Below are positions 24,661-35,559 of a stretch of DNA of 64,000 nt, in pieces. The translations under genes were made by a program, and so were the position numbers. The first letter of the stretch is position 1. Each line of letters opens with the position of its first letter. The stretch is from Chionis minor (taxonomy: Eukaryota > Chordata > Aves > Charadriiformes > Chionididae), in contig VZSF01007798.1 in assembly GCA_013398295.1 (NCBI GenBank), positions 1 to 64,000 of the forward strand. Direction: 5' to 3'. The notes beneath the pieces were generated by a model. The model had not been told where the DNA came from. It did not search any database and saw nothing but the letters and a program-made list of their open reading frames with translations.

Positions 24661-27475
24661 TCTTTTTAAGAGGTTTCAAATATTGGAAGTTAATGTTTCT
24701 TGGAGGAACACGATATCTAATCAAAATCCAGAGTTTTTTAGGCACTTAATTCTGTGGGCCATGGAACTGTAGAAGTAATTTGTCAGCCCTATCTTCACAC
24801 GTGCCTTTTGCTTCTGCTGAAAGACCTCATTGTAAAAAAACTATGCTTGAATTTCTCAGGGTCCTGCTTCCCCCAGGTTCACAGTATTTCACCTTTTGGA
24901 TTGGCTGGTACATTTTGCATCAAGCGATAAGGCTTAAATTTGGACCATTTGATTTCTCTAGATAATAGGTGTAAGCTGGAAATAGGTAACTGGGTAGCCT
25001 TGCTGTTTATTTTATTGCAATGAGCAGCAGATATTTTTCCTCACTGTCTGTTCCTAGGTTGTTTCCCTTTAACCTTTTACTCACAGATCGGTCTCCAGTG
25101 TGGGTTATGTGAAACCGGGATGGTGACCCTGCAAAGCCTAAGGAGCGCTCCTCCAAGAGGCACAGGTGCGTTCACGCACAAGGAGGCATCATCCAACAGG
25201 CTGAGGTGGGGCAAGGGAGCAGTATCTTTTTTCTTCAGCAAATCCTGCCAATTTCATGTAATAAGGCCTTACTGAGAGTAGGAGCTGCCGCTGTGCCCTT
25301 TACCATGTGCTGGCACCCAAGAGTGTCCCCTCCATAGTGAGAGGGACAGTTCAGCCCTGGGCAGGAGGACTTGGGTCGCCTTCCCGTGATGGGAAAGGAG
25401 GGAGATCACCCACAGCTGTCCTGTGCCAATGAAGCAGTTAGCTGTTCTCACCTTCTGCCATGACTTTCTTATCCTGAGATTACATCTTAAGTGACAAAAC
25501 TGTTGTTTCTTTCTGTGTCTGATGTTTTATTAAACCCTAAGGGCCACATCCTCCTCTCACTTCTGTAAGTGAGATGAGAAGAAAGTCACACAGATGTGGC
25601 TGGGTTTATGTGGTGCATGTGAGAACAGGAGCACAGCCCGCTCACTTTTCAGCTGAACCGTGCAGTTGTTTTGGTCTTTTTTGTTTTGCTCATAGGTGCA
25701 CAGCCATCTGCCCCTCTACTACAGTGCTGTCTGCCATCTGTCCTAGGAAAATAAAATAACTGTAAACTCCAAATGCTCACAGGCTGCAGAGTTAACAGCT
25801 GAGATGTTACTGAACATGCTGAACAGGAGGCAGCAGACTATTAATTTGCTCTAGGAGTCTTCACTGAGTGGCCGGTGTCTAACCCATGTTATTTGGGCAC
25901 ATTTGGCCAAGAGAAAGCTTTAAATAATGGAACAAGCAGAGATCCTACTTAGGGCTATGCTTCATATGCCACAAAATCTGACTACCTGTCTGAAGAGATC
26001 TCTGTTGCCTACAGTGATGGGGCATGGGGGCTTCAATGAAAGGGAGCTGCTCCTCCGGGTGCTGCTGGTACCTGCGAGGTGGTGCTCAGACTGCCAAGAT
26101 GGTTCGAGGGTAGCTGGTTGCTAACAAGGCAGGGTCCTACAGTGCTGGGACCAGCATCCTGCTAGGGTAGGGGGTGAGGGTAACAATGGCCATCCACATT
26201 TGCAAAGTGGCTCCCTCTGGAGGGGTGAAGCCCTGGGCGAGGGACTGCCCTTCCTCCTGGAGTCCTCCTGGGGTCCCCACTTGCCCCAGTAGATACCATA
26301 GACATCTCAACCCAGCAGAGGCAGTGCCACTGCCTCCTGAGTGTGGGCTTCATGAAGCTTTGCCTTGCACTGGTAGGTCACGGTGGTGTAGGAATGATGC
26401 TTGGAGAAACCAGGGTGGTACCTCCTGCTCAAAGTATGGAGCTGGGTGGATGGCAGCTCCACAGGCATGAGCTGCAGCATAGAACAGTCCCCAACAAGCC
26501 AGAGATCTGAGCTCCAGGGGAGGGAACTTGGACATGACCTTGCTGTCTGTCCAGATCATGCAGATAGAAATGCTGCACGAAGACATGGGGGCAGCCACAG
26601 AGGCTACAGGCAAGGCTGTGGTGGTCACAGAGACTTGGGAGCTGCTGCTGAGGACAGCTCTGGCATTGCTGAGCCAGATGAATATAAATCGCAAGGCTGC
26701 AAGGACAATTCCTTTTGCTCAGAAGGCAATGCACCTTCTTGCTGTTGCATTTTCTCTCTAAAATTTCCCTTCTTTTTGTCCTACCTTCGAAAGAGCACAG
26801 GGAACACCCTGAAAATGTGTGTACCTTCATCCTATGTGAGACAAGGGTTGACCTGAGACTGCTGCTCCTGCACTTTAACCAGCCCCGGGAGAGCAGGAGT
26901 GACCAAGTACATGCCTCTATACAAGGCAAAACCTGGCCAAACTGCAGAGGGAGAGCGGCCCCCAAGGAGCAGGGGCTGTGCAGGGACTTCTCATTTAAAT
27001 GTCCCAAAACGCTGAACCAAAACACATTAACTAATCCTGGCATTTTTATCAGAGGTAAAACATGATGACCTCTCTTATTTCTCAGACATCTGCTCCCTGC
27101 AAGTCACCAGACAACAACCAGAGATACAGAGTGTGGTGGCATCATTCACACAGTATTATGCTTTTCCCCAGTCTATCTTCTTTTCCCGCTTCTGAGCAAG
27201 GAGACAGACAGCAGCAGAGGTGTCCTGTCCTGCTCCTCCATGACACCTCAGCGTGGCAGGGGGTCTGTGTGCACGGCAGCATTTTCAGAGAAATGAGAAA
27301 CTATCCCTAAAAGCCCCTGATTGCCTGCTAGGAACACAGCAGACAGCAGGTTTCGAACACAGCTAACAGCTTTGTGGGCCTAAAACGCTCAGGGCAAAAC
27401 TCTTTCTTGACAATTTTACTCCACCAAGGGCTCTTTTTCACCTCGTTTTGCTCCCAAGACTTTTAATAGCTCCGG
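24661..27475. other. Unique sequence, no gene recognised
   Basis: This contains the longest minus-strand open frame of the window (204 codons, 26429-27043), which overlaps plus-strand frames at 26401-26856, 26528-26761 and 26715-27065. It is cysteine- and serine-rich, has no recognised domain, and opposes equally plausible frames, so I do not call a gene. No repeat family is recognised. Confidence 0.55.
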
Positions 27476-27479
27476 CCTT

Positions 27480-27700
27480 GATCTCTTCACCAGCACATGA
27501 ATGACAGCTGCAGAAGAACGGTAACATTTTAATTGACATTTGTGTTTAGAAGCTCGACTATAATTAGAGGCAAGTGAATCATCTGCAAGAAATAATTAAT
27601 TCAGGCCCTGCTGCCTTTCTTCCTCTTTGTGAATTTTCTATGAACAGGTTGCTACATTTGCGAGCCCATTCTGCGTTCAGACTTAGTCGTGCATTTTCTT
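27480..27700. promoter_or_regulatory. AT-rich candidate conserved non-coding element
   Basis: Homeodomain-like cores are dense (TTTTAATTGACA, CTATAATTAGAG, AAATAATTAATTCA) and are set in non-repetitive sequence with no credible frame. It resembles a developmental enhancer in composition. This is an inference without alignment. Confidence 0.35.
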
Positions 27701-28445
27701 GGGCAGATTTCCCTTGGTCTGCTGCCAGCGCGCCAGCACTCAGCAGCAGGGCTGGGATTTCCCACCATGCCGGCCAGTGACACGGGCCATGCACTGCCGT
27801 TCCCAGCCCTCGACTGTACCATGTGGAAAACCAACCGTGACAGCATGGATGTGAATTTTATATCCGAGTACAGGAACACGTGGTTTAAAATGGGTGTGCT
27901 GATCCAGAGAGCTGTGACAGGCTGTGACAACGGGAAGGGTGGACCATCCTCTCTGGGCTGCTTGGCTTTGGACTTGCTTAAACCAGGCAGGAGACCCCTC
28001 TGAAATCAAGGACTTGGTGACTTTACCACCTGCTTTATTCCTGCAGACAGCAGAAATGTGCAATCTCACAGCTCTGCTCAGAAGCATCTCCCCAGCTGTT
28101 CCTTCCTGCCCCGTGGCATGGGATCTCCCTATGGACCATCAGTCACAATTTATGGTGCTGGTGTGGACCTTGCCTGTTACTGGAGTGCCTATGAAGGACC
28201 AACCATCTTCCTGAAACACCGGGAGTACCGTGTGGTCCAAGCACCACATGTTGAAGCAGCTCTGGTGAAAACCCAGGTCTCAGCCTGCAGGAGTACTGCA
28301 GCCCAAGCTGCTCCTGGTGTCCCACAGCCAAAGCTGGGGCAACCAGCCAGCCTGTAGACACCTCTGGAGCTGGTCACTGAGCCCTACCACTGCGTGTGAC
28401 TGCCCCATGCACCCCATCACAGCGTGAGGCTCCAGAGCCATGTTT
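27701..28445. other. Unique sequence, nothing recognised
   Basis: Moderate GC, with overlapping open frames on both strands (27689-28003 +, 27740-28087 -, 28058-28357 +). None has a recognised domain or splice context that convinces. Confidence 0.5.
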
Positions 28446-29115
28446 GTCGCTGGGTAAATTTCACAAAAAGTTTATCTTTCTTACATAGAGGTTGCTTTTT
28501 CATTATCTTTTCTCAGTTTCTAGCATTTTTGTTTTAAATCCTTATTTGCTCTTTTGCATTTAAGCTTATTTCTCACAAGCCTGATGCAAAACCCAGTGAA
28601 GCCAAACTTGCCCTGAGTAATTGTTATGTCTTTAGCAATCTTAATATGGCTTCTTAAACAAGTCGTGGGGGTTTTTTTTGCATCTGGGAGTATCAATAAG
28701 CAAGTGCTGACAATTCTTTCAGTTTTTATTAACTTGCTATTAGTGGCCTAGACAAAGAACTTGCAGTTCATGTATAGCTGTAAAGTCTAATCTAATCTAG
28801 TCTGTCTATCTGATACACTTGCCTGGGCAATCAGCCACAGCTTGATAGCTGGGAGGGTATGAAGTTCATCTGCCAAATAGCTGAAATGACAAAAAGGACA
28901 GAAGCTGAAAAGCGATTATTAATTGATGTGGTTTTGATTGAAGTTAGCTGCTATTGATCATCCCACTGCTTAAATGAATGAGGCTCATAATGTAATCTTT
29001 ATGCTGAACATTGATACGCCAGGCACCGTGCACCTTCCTCATTGATCCGATGTACATAGGCAAAGTTATGTAGCATCCCATTACATGAAAATCAATAGTG
29101 AGATCATATTACACA
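28446..29115. promoter_or_regulatory. AT-rich candidate conserved non-coding block
   Basis: Long AT-rich, non-repetitive sequence. At 28915-29110 it has several ATTGAT, ATTAAT, AATGAATGAG and CATTGATCC words that suggest clustered homeodomain, SOX or POU sites. There is no open frame and no repeat signature. It is the kind of sequence often strongly conserved among birds, but conservation is not visible here. Confidence 0.35.
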
Positions 29116-29232
29116 ATCTGAGGTCCAACTGTGGCACTTTTATTAAGATATGTAGCACACTGTCACCACAACAGAGGAATCCATGTGAGGGACCTCAGTC
29201 GCCATCAATCTGTGGGATGCATATGCATATGT

Positions 29233-29247
29233 GTATATATATATATA
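29233..29247. repeat. Short (TA)n microsatellite
   Basis: About seven TA units preceded by TATGCATATGTG. Confidence 0.8.
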
Positions 29248-29249
29248 AA

Positions 29250-30509
29250 ATTAAAAGAAGTAACTGCTACTTTGAAATCATGCTATACCAGCCAATAAGC
29301 AGTTTTATAAGATATTTTATATTAAAATCTGTTGAAATGTTTTTCTAAATTCTTCTACATCTTCTCTGTGAAGTTGCTGTAATTCATTCTATGGAGATTT
29401 TTAGACTGCACCATATGCTTTCAAACCATAGCTGTTTTACATAGTTAGCATAACCATGTGATAAAATTAGAGCAAGGTCTTGATACGCTGTCCCGTCATG
29501 GCACTTCGCCAGCTCACATCCAAGCTTGGAATCTGCTGTGGGCGGGCTGGTGCACGCGCCATCGAATTTAATAGCGGGGCCTTTGACGGGCAGTAGGGAC
29601 TGCACTACACGCACATCTTGGGGTGGCACCGACCAGGACTGAATCAGGCTCACGACCCACCAACAACGGGGAACAAAACCTCTCGCTGCAGACAGGGACC
29701 ATTGCTTGGCCACAGCCCCAGCCCAAAATGCTGACCCCACACATTTTTAAGCCCCTGTTAGGAATGGAGTCTTCACTGCACAAGTGCCTCTGGGTTTTCT
29801 GTTCATCCCATCATCTGGCGTGTCCTTTAGCATCAGTGTGGGAACAACTCTTCTTCTTTCCACTTTCTACCTCCCTACTCATCTTCCCAAAGTCTTCTTA
29901 GTCCCAACTCAGAAGTTTGTTTCCTGTAAATCTGCTTGGAAATGGTCATCCTTGCACTGTTGCGTCTTCCATCGACACATCTTGTTTATGGGGACTTTTT
30001 TGCAAGGTTTCAAAAACATTTAAATTATTTTCTGGATATTTTCTCGAATTCTGACAAAGTATCTCCCCTCCATATGTTGCTGATTCATGTGTGTCACCAA
30101 CTGATAATCAATTTGAGGACTGCAGATACATGTTGGCTTTATGCAGTAATTGATCTGCTGAGCAACGTGCTGCTCCTCTAACAGGAGCCTGTTTTTTTAT
30201 GCTGGCAATAGCCAGAAAGATGCCTGACCATTTCCTGGTTGGGGATGAGGTCACTTTTTGTGCTGAGTTGCAAGCAGAGCACTTTGGGGTCTCCAGTGGA
30301 AGTTTTAATTTGAATGAAACAAGAAAGCTGTGTTTGTATCTTTTGCAAATGTCTCATTTCTCTAAGAGCAGCTTACTCCAGAACAACACTGGCTGTGATT
30401 TTTTCTCATTCATGACCAGCCCATTTACCTAATGAAACTCCTAAATACAGTTCTGTACATTTTCTCTGTAAATACCATCATTTCTGAGAAAGCCAGATGT
30501 TGTACTGTG
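29250..30509. other. Unique sequence, nothing recognised
   Basis: No gene, repeat family or strong motif is seen. Plus-strand frames of up to 92 codons (29623-29901) carry no recognisable domain. Confidence 0.55.
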
Positions 30510-30575
30510 TGTCTGCCTATCTATCTGTCCGCCTGTCTATCCATCCATCCACCCACCCACCCACCTACCTATCTC
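30510..30575. repeat. CTAT/CCAT/CACC tetranucleotide repeat
   Basis: Imperfect tetranucleotide array. Units change from CTAT/CTGT through CCAT to CACC and back to CTAT, which indicates successive slippage expansions of variant units. Confidence 0.9.
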
Positions 30576-31628
30576 CCATTTAGGGGTAACTAAACACTTC
30601 CTAGGTAAATCAAATCTGCATTTGTGTGGAGACTCGTTCATTCACAACAGCTGAGCCCACTAAAAGTAGATTCTTGCCATAAAAGTCATTTGATGCTGTG
30701 GGTGAATTACCAGTCCTTGTAAACACTGTGCTTCTAGATGTAATTTATCCTAATTTAGCTCTTGTTATTGTCTTGTGTATTGTCTCTGAATAAGGCAATC
30801 CTGAAAATGCAGTCTCAGATACAGTAATGCATACTGAATGCCTGCAGTAAAGTTACCCCGCGTGCATGCAGCACCGCTTGCCTGATGATACGATTTTTTT
30901 TTTTTTTAAAAAAACCGATGATACGATTCAAGAAAGGAGTGTTTTGAGCTGGCACATTCTTATAAAACGCATTTTTAAATGGCCTTTGTCCAAAAATGGC
31001 ATTTTGGCAAGAAAAGGTTAACAGCATGGCATAATTGTTTAGCATTGGACTGCTGTTATTTTGGGGGCAATTTTTAGGAACCACATTTAGGTTGTTTTGA
31101 GACTGAATTTCCACATCTCGTCCACTCCTTGAATCTCTGCCGCTCCGCCCTGCACAGAGGACTGGGACACTGAGAAGCAGCATCGGTCTCTGCCTTGAAG
31201 TACCTGCCACAGCAGATGCTGCAATTCCACGTATTAACATCTTGGTACCCCAGTCGATTAATTGGCATATGCGTTCTGCTCCTTTCTCCCGGAAAGTGAC
31301 ATGCACGTATAATGCCTCGTTAGCCAGTGGTTAACCCTCTCATGTATCCCCCTTTTCAAAAGGGGGCTTCCCACAACAGGGCCTTAGGTGATGTTGCTTA
31401 ACTGGAATGAGCTGATGATGCCCAGAGCTGATGCTGAAAAAAGGGGAGTCCCAGGATAGCCTGTCCTTGGGCAAAAACCTACCCGGGAATCTCAGCATAC
31501 AAAGCAACGAAGGAGCTGCAGCTGAAAGCCAGCAGCTGGATGAGCCAGAGATCCCGTGTCTCCCTGCTGCTGGATGGGAAAGAAGTAGGAGGCTGGATCA
31601 TACTACATGATACATCATACATCATTAC
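30576..31628. other. Unique sequence, nothing recognised apart from a flanked T/A tract
   Basis: A 163-codon minus-strand frame (30815-31306) crosses a T14A7 tract and has no domain. Short ACATCAT-type words repeat just before the CR1 at about 31604-31627. Confidence 0.5.
30884..30928. repeat. 12-bp direct repeats flanking a T/A tract
   Basis: GATGATACGATT occurs at 30884-30895 and again at 30917-30928. Between the copies lie a T-run, seven As and CC. The arrangement looks like a target duplication around a tiny insertion, or a slippage-made duplication. The insert has no recognisable body. Confidence 0.75.
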
Positions 31629-32133
31629 TGTGTTCAGTTTTGAGCACCGCAGTATCAGAGAGACATGGAGGTCCTGGAGCGTGTCCAGAGAAGGGCAACG
31701 GAGCTGGGGAGGGGTCTGGAGAACAAGTCTTATGAGGAGCGGCTGAGGGAGTTGGGATTGTTTAGCCTGGAGAAGAGAAGGTTGAGGGGAGACCTTCTCA
31801 CTCTCTGCAACTCCCTGAAAGGAGGTTATAGCCAGGTGGGGTCAGTCTCTTCTCCCAAGGAACAAGCGACAGGACAAGAGGAAGTGGCCTCAAGTTGTGC
31901 CAGGGGAGGTTTAGGTTGGATATTAGGAAAAACTTCTTTACCGAAAGGGTTTTCAAGCATTGGCACAGGCTGCCCAGGGAGGTGGTGGAATCGCCGTCCC
32001 TGGAGGTATTTAAAAGCCGGGCAGACGTGGTGCTGAGGGACATGGGTTAGGGGTGGTTTTGGCATAGGTTTATGGTTGGACTCGATGATCTTGAAGGTCT
32101 CTTCCAACCCAAGTGATTCTGTGATTCTATGAT
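31629..32133 (+). mobile_element. CR1 LINE, 5'-truncated (young subfamily copy 2)
   Basis: It starts within ORF2 at 'tgttcagttttgagcac', the segment for the QFW-like region followed by '[11 protein letters not shown]'. It then runs through the ORF2 end and 3' UTR to 'gattctgtgattctatga', the tandem terminal octamers. About 505 bp long, it is the longest of the young copies. Its 3' end abuts another CR1 3' end in the opposite orientation. Confidence 0.94.
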
Positions 32134-32140
32134 AGAATAG

Positions 32141-32205
32141 TAGAATCATAGAATAGTCTAGGTTGGAAAGGACCTTTGAGATCATCAAGTCTAACGATCA
32201 AAGCT
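32141..32205 (-). mobile_element. CR1 LINE 3'-end fragment, antisense
   Basis: 'tagaatcatagaatag' followed by 'ggttggaaaggacctttgag' is the reverse complement of a CR1 3' terminus. Only about 65 bp are recognisable. It lies tail-to-tail with the CR1 ending at 32133. The octamer ends form a 10-bp inverted repeat (ATTCTATGAT at 32124-32133, ATCATAGAAT at 32145-32154). Confidence 0.85.
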
Positions 32206-33235
32206 GGCCTGAAATGGTCACCTTGAGACACAGCAGCTGGAGCGTGGTAAGGGGTAGTAGCAGAACCAGACCCCTTCATCTGTCGGATACCTTCTGTGGC
32301 TCAGCCAGAGCCTCCTGGGTTTCCCAGGAGGGACTGCAGTGAGCCGGGCAGTGCTAGGTGCAGTTCCCTGCGAGGTCGCGGGGCTGACACCACATCCCTG
32401 TGAGTGATGGGTCGGATTAGCTGCAGCGGTTGGAAAACGTCACAGGGCATGGACCCCCCAGTGCTCCCTGTGCCACCCTGCCAGGCATTAACTGGGCCAC
32501 AGGAGATCAAGATGTTCCTCTCCCTGATGTGCCATGGGCCAGAGTGTTCCTAGACAAGCAGAGGGAAGGACAGACTGAACTATGCTGAAGTTCGGGATGT
32601 CACGCATGTGACTAGCCATCATATTTCAGGGGCTGCGACTCCACTGTGGCACCAAATGTTAGCGCGCACAAGAGTGAGGTACCAGTAGTGACCAGCCAGG
32701 TGGTTGGTGCACTGGCTCCTGGTGCATATTTCACTCCTGGTTCACTCCTGCAGCTTGCAGCTATCACAAGGGACCATCCTCAGGTTTTTCAGGGCACCTC
32801 TGAGTAGCTGTGAGGTGAGAGTAGCCCTGCAGGGAGTTGTTGGCACATTGAGAATGGCTTTCTCATGTAGATAAGCCCCCCCAAGACTCTTTTGTAGCCA
32901 TCACCTTCCTCACTCTGCAGTAAATCACTGGACTGAAACTGCATACTCAGCTCTTTTCGCAGGGAGCCTGTTTGAGTGCTGCCACCTCAGAACTCCCTGG
33001 GGTTTTCCCTTTGCTTTGGCTCCTGCCTGGTAACCTGCAGGTTTGCATTCTGCCTCAACTGACCCCACCGAAGTGCCACTTAACAACAAATTACAGCCAG
33101 CAATTTGGAGCTTCTGCTGCTAGTTGTTTACATGTGTTTATTCCTGGGTATCACCCTGCTGCTCCAGCCTCTGAAGCTGGTGAAAAGGCAGCAATTAGCA
33201 AAGAAAAAAATGTAGATGCAATTTACCCCTGGTGT
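32206..33235. other. Unique sequence, nothing recognised
   Basis: No gene or repeat is recognised. The segment at about 33050-33210 is AT-richer, with CAACAAATTACAG and AGCAATTAGC words, just before the CpG-dense patch. Confidence 0.5.
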
Positions 33236-33237
33236 AA

Positions 33238-33690
33238 TGGTGCGGGGCCGCGCGGGGCTGCAGCACGACTCCAGCTGGGAAAGGCTGTGCTCTCCCTTCC
33301 CGTTCACCCACCTGGGCAGGGGTCTGCTGCAGGGTCAGGTCTGTCGGGCATCGCTGCCTCAACCCGGGGCTGCGGCTGCACTGAAGGGATGCCAGCCAGT
33401 TCCCTGCACTTTCACACCACTCCCGTTGCTAAGGCAACTCCTCCTTTTGGCTGCCGGAGCGCTGATCCACCGCCAGTGGGGTAGTGGGAATAATGAGAAA
33501 GCCAGAGTTATCCTGGGAGGGTGCTGGCGTAGAGGCTGAATAAAACTGAGACAGACCCGGGCAGGGCTCAGCATTTGTGTGCGCATCACGCCGTGCTCGC
33601 GGGCGCGCACGCAGCGGGGCCACCAGCAGTGCCGGTGCAGGGGGGCAGCGATACCTCCGGGAGTGGCAGCTTTGTGGGTGCGCAGGGGCA
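33238..33690. promoter_or_regulatory. CpG-dense patch with X-box; possible promoter
   Basis: I count about 29 CpG in roughly 450 bp by hand. About half of these fall in 33575-33670, where words such as gcgggcgcgcacgc occur. With an estimated GC near 60%, observed/expected CpG is near 0.6-0.7, around the usual CpG-island threshold and well above the surrounding sequence. A near-palindromic X-box lies at 33425-33438. Open frames here (32972-33484 +, 33429-33974 -) have no recognised domain. It could be the 5' end of an unannotated transcript, a distal CpG island or simply GC-rich DNA. Confidence 0.4.
33425..33438. promoter_or_regulatory. X-box-like RFX site
   Basis: GTTGCTAAGGCAAC consists of half-sites GTTGCT and GGCAAC with a two-base spacer. 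The RFX consensus is GTTRCC and GGYAAC with a 0-3 base spacer, so one half is perfect and the other has one mismatch. RFX factors bind such sites in promoters of ciliary genes and in some enhancers. Confidence 0.55.
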
Positions 33691-33989
33691 CCTGTGTTGG
33701 TTTGAGGATGAGACAGACAGCGAGCAGTGCTCAGTCCCACCCAAAGTGGCCCTGGTGTGGCTATGTTGGAGGTGATTGCCCTGTGACATCTCCCTGTGGA
33801 ATGATGTCCCCTCAGCCAGCATCCCGTGGGAGATGCCTCTGTGCCAAGGATCATCCCCTTGGGGTGGCGTGGCAGAGAGACTGGCCAGTAAAAGAGCTCA
33901 GCAGACTGCTTGGGTGGACACATAGCTGTGGGGCAGGACTCCAAGGTCACAGGGGTGTGTTGTCTCCCTTGCATCCATGGACCAAGACA
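33691..33989. other. Unique sequence, nothing recognised
   Basis: No feature is recognised between the CpG-dense patch and the next CR1. Confidence 0.5.
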
Positions 33990-34410
33990 TTGGAGAACAA
34001 GTCTTAAGAGGAGCGGCTGAGGGAGTTGGGATTGTTCAGCCTGGAGAAGGTTGAGGGGAGACCTTCTCCCTCTCTACAACTCCCTGAAAGGAGGTTATAG
34101 CCAGGTGGGGTCAATCTCTTCTCCCAAGGAACAAGCGATAGGACAAGAGGAAATGGCCTCAAGTTGTGCCAGGGGAGGTTTAGGTTGGATATTAGGGAAA
34201 ACTTCTTTACCGAAAGGGTTCTCAAGCATTGGCACAGGCTGCCCAGGGAGGTGGTGGAATCGCCATCCCTGGAGGTATTTAAAAGCCGGGCAGACGTGGT
34301 GCTGAGGGACATGGGTTAGGGGTGGTTTTGGCATAGGTTTATGGTTGGACTCGATGATCTTGAAGGTCTCTTCCAGCCCAAGTGATACTATGATTCTGTG
34401 ATTCTATGAT
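33990..34410 (+). mobile_element. CR1 LINE, 5'-truncated (young subfamily copy 3)
   Basis: It starts at 'ttggagaacaagtctta', the same ORF2 position as part of copy 2, and runs to tandem terminal octamers ending at 34410. It has a 5-bp deletion in the 'ggagaagagaaggttg' segment compared with copies 1 and 2. Otherwise it is nearly identical to them. Confidence 0.94.
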
Positions 34411-35555
34411 CTGCAGACTGCATGGGCTTATTTGGGAAGGTGATTCCTCATAAACCGCACTGGGGCTCCCACATGGCGATCCTGCATGCTAGAGAGCTGG
34501 GCTGTGACAACGTCCCATCGTCCCATTCCCAACAAAAGAGGTGGGGTCTGCAGCTTCCTGCACTTCTGCAACTGGGCAAAGCCTTCAGCACTTGCTTCTT
34601 GGACAAAGAGCTCATCTGTTAGGTAGGAAACAACTGCCTGTGCCTGTCAGGGCAGCGGGGAGCGTGTGTGCACACAGCCGGGCTCACACGTACCACGCAT
34701 CCTCATCCGTGTCACAGTGACAGCCTGCAGCAGTGTGATTAAATGATCTGACTTGATCACTCAGCCACTGAATGACACTGGCCCCTTTCCCTCCCTATAG
34801 TCCATCCGTTTCTCCGGGACTAAAGCCGTTGTCAGGGGAATAAAATGCAGTGTGCCGCTGGGCTATTTCCAGACTGCCGTGGCAGAGACGGTTTGGTGTC
34901 AGGGTGAACCCAAAACAGTAGCCCTGCATTGACAGGGACATTCACACTGACAATGCTGTAAGTCTCCCAAAGCAGTCTCATCACCACGTACAGCCGCTTT
35001 CAGGTAGGAGGAGGTCACAGCCCTGGGCTGTCCTGGGCTGCTTCCTGTGTGTCCTTTCCTTTGGGACACAAAGCTGCTTTTGAGCAGTTTGGCTGGGGGG
35101 ATCTTCTGGATGGCACCTTATAGGTCCTCCTGGCTACCCTGTAGCACGCTCACTACGCGGACCTTGGCTCTGTTGTTAGAAGACAACTCAATGTCCTCTT
35201 CCTAGGAGAGACCTTCTCTAAGCCTTGGCTGTCCCTGCCTGTCAGCAGGATTCCTCATGGCTTTGCTTTGGCACCACAGCTTCCCTATAGGGCTCCTGCA
35301 AAGACATTGCCTTCAAGAAGGTGCTTTGACTTAACCCTGTCCTGGAGGGAACTGTGTTTTCACTTGGCTTTTCCCTTCAGCTCCAGGGCCTGTACCAGCA
35401 GCTCCGGACTTACTCTGGTTTGGATGGAGCAAACACGGCTCCTCCTTAGTTGTAGGTGCTGTCTCTAGGGATGCTTTTAAACCTGCAGTAACTCTTTACA
35501 CCAAATGTGTTGCTACTTTTATCAGATGCTTTTCTGATCTGCTGCTAGCAAGGAA
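34411..35555. other. Unique sequence, nothing recognised
   Basis: No gene or repeat family is recognised, and only short open frames are present. Confidence 0.55.
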
Positions 35556-35559
35556 TCCT

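Noticed and set aside
26429..27043. 204-codon minus-strand open frame
   Set aside because: It has no domain and overlaps several plus-strand frames. Composition alone explains it.
30510..30575. Regular repeat considered as a CRISPR-like array
   Set aside because: The units are four-base microsatellite variants without spacers, and the genome is clearly avian.
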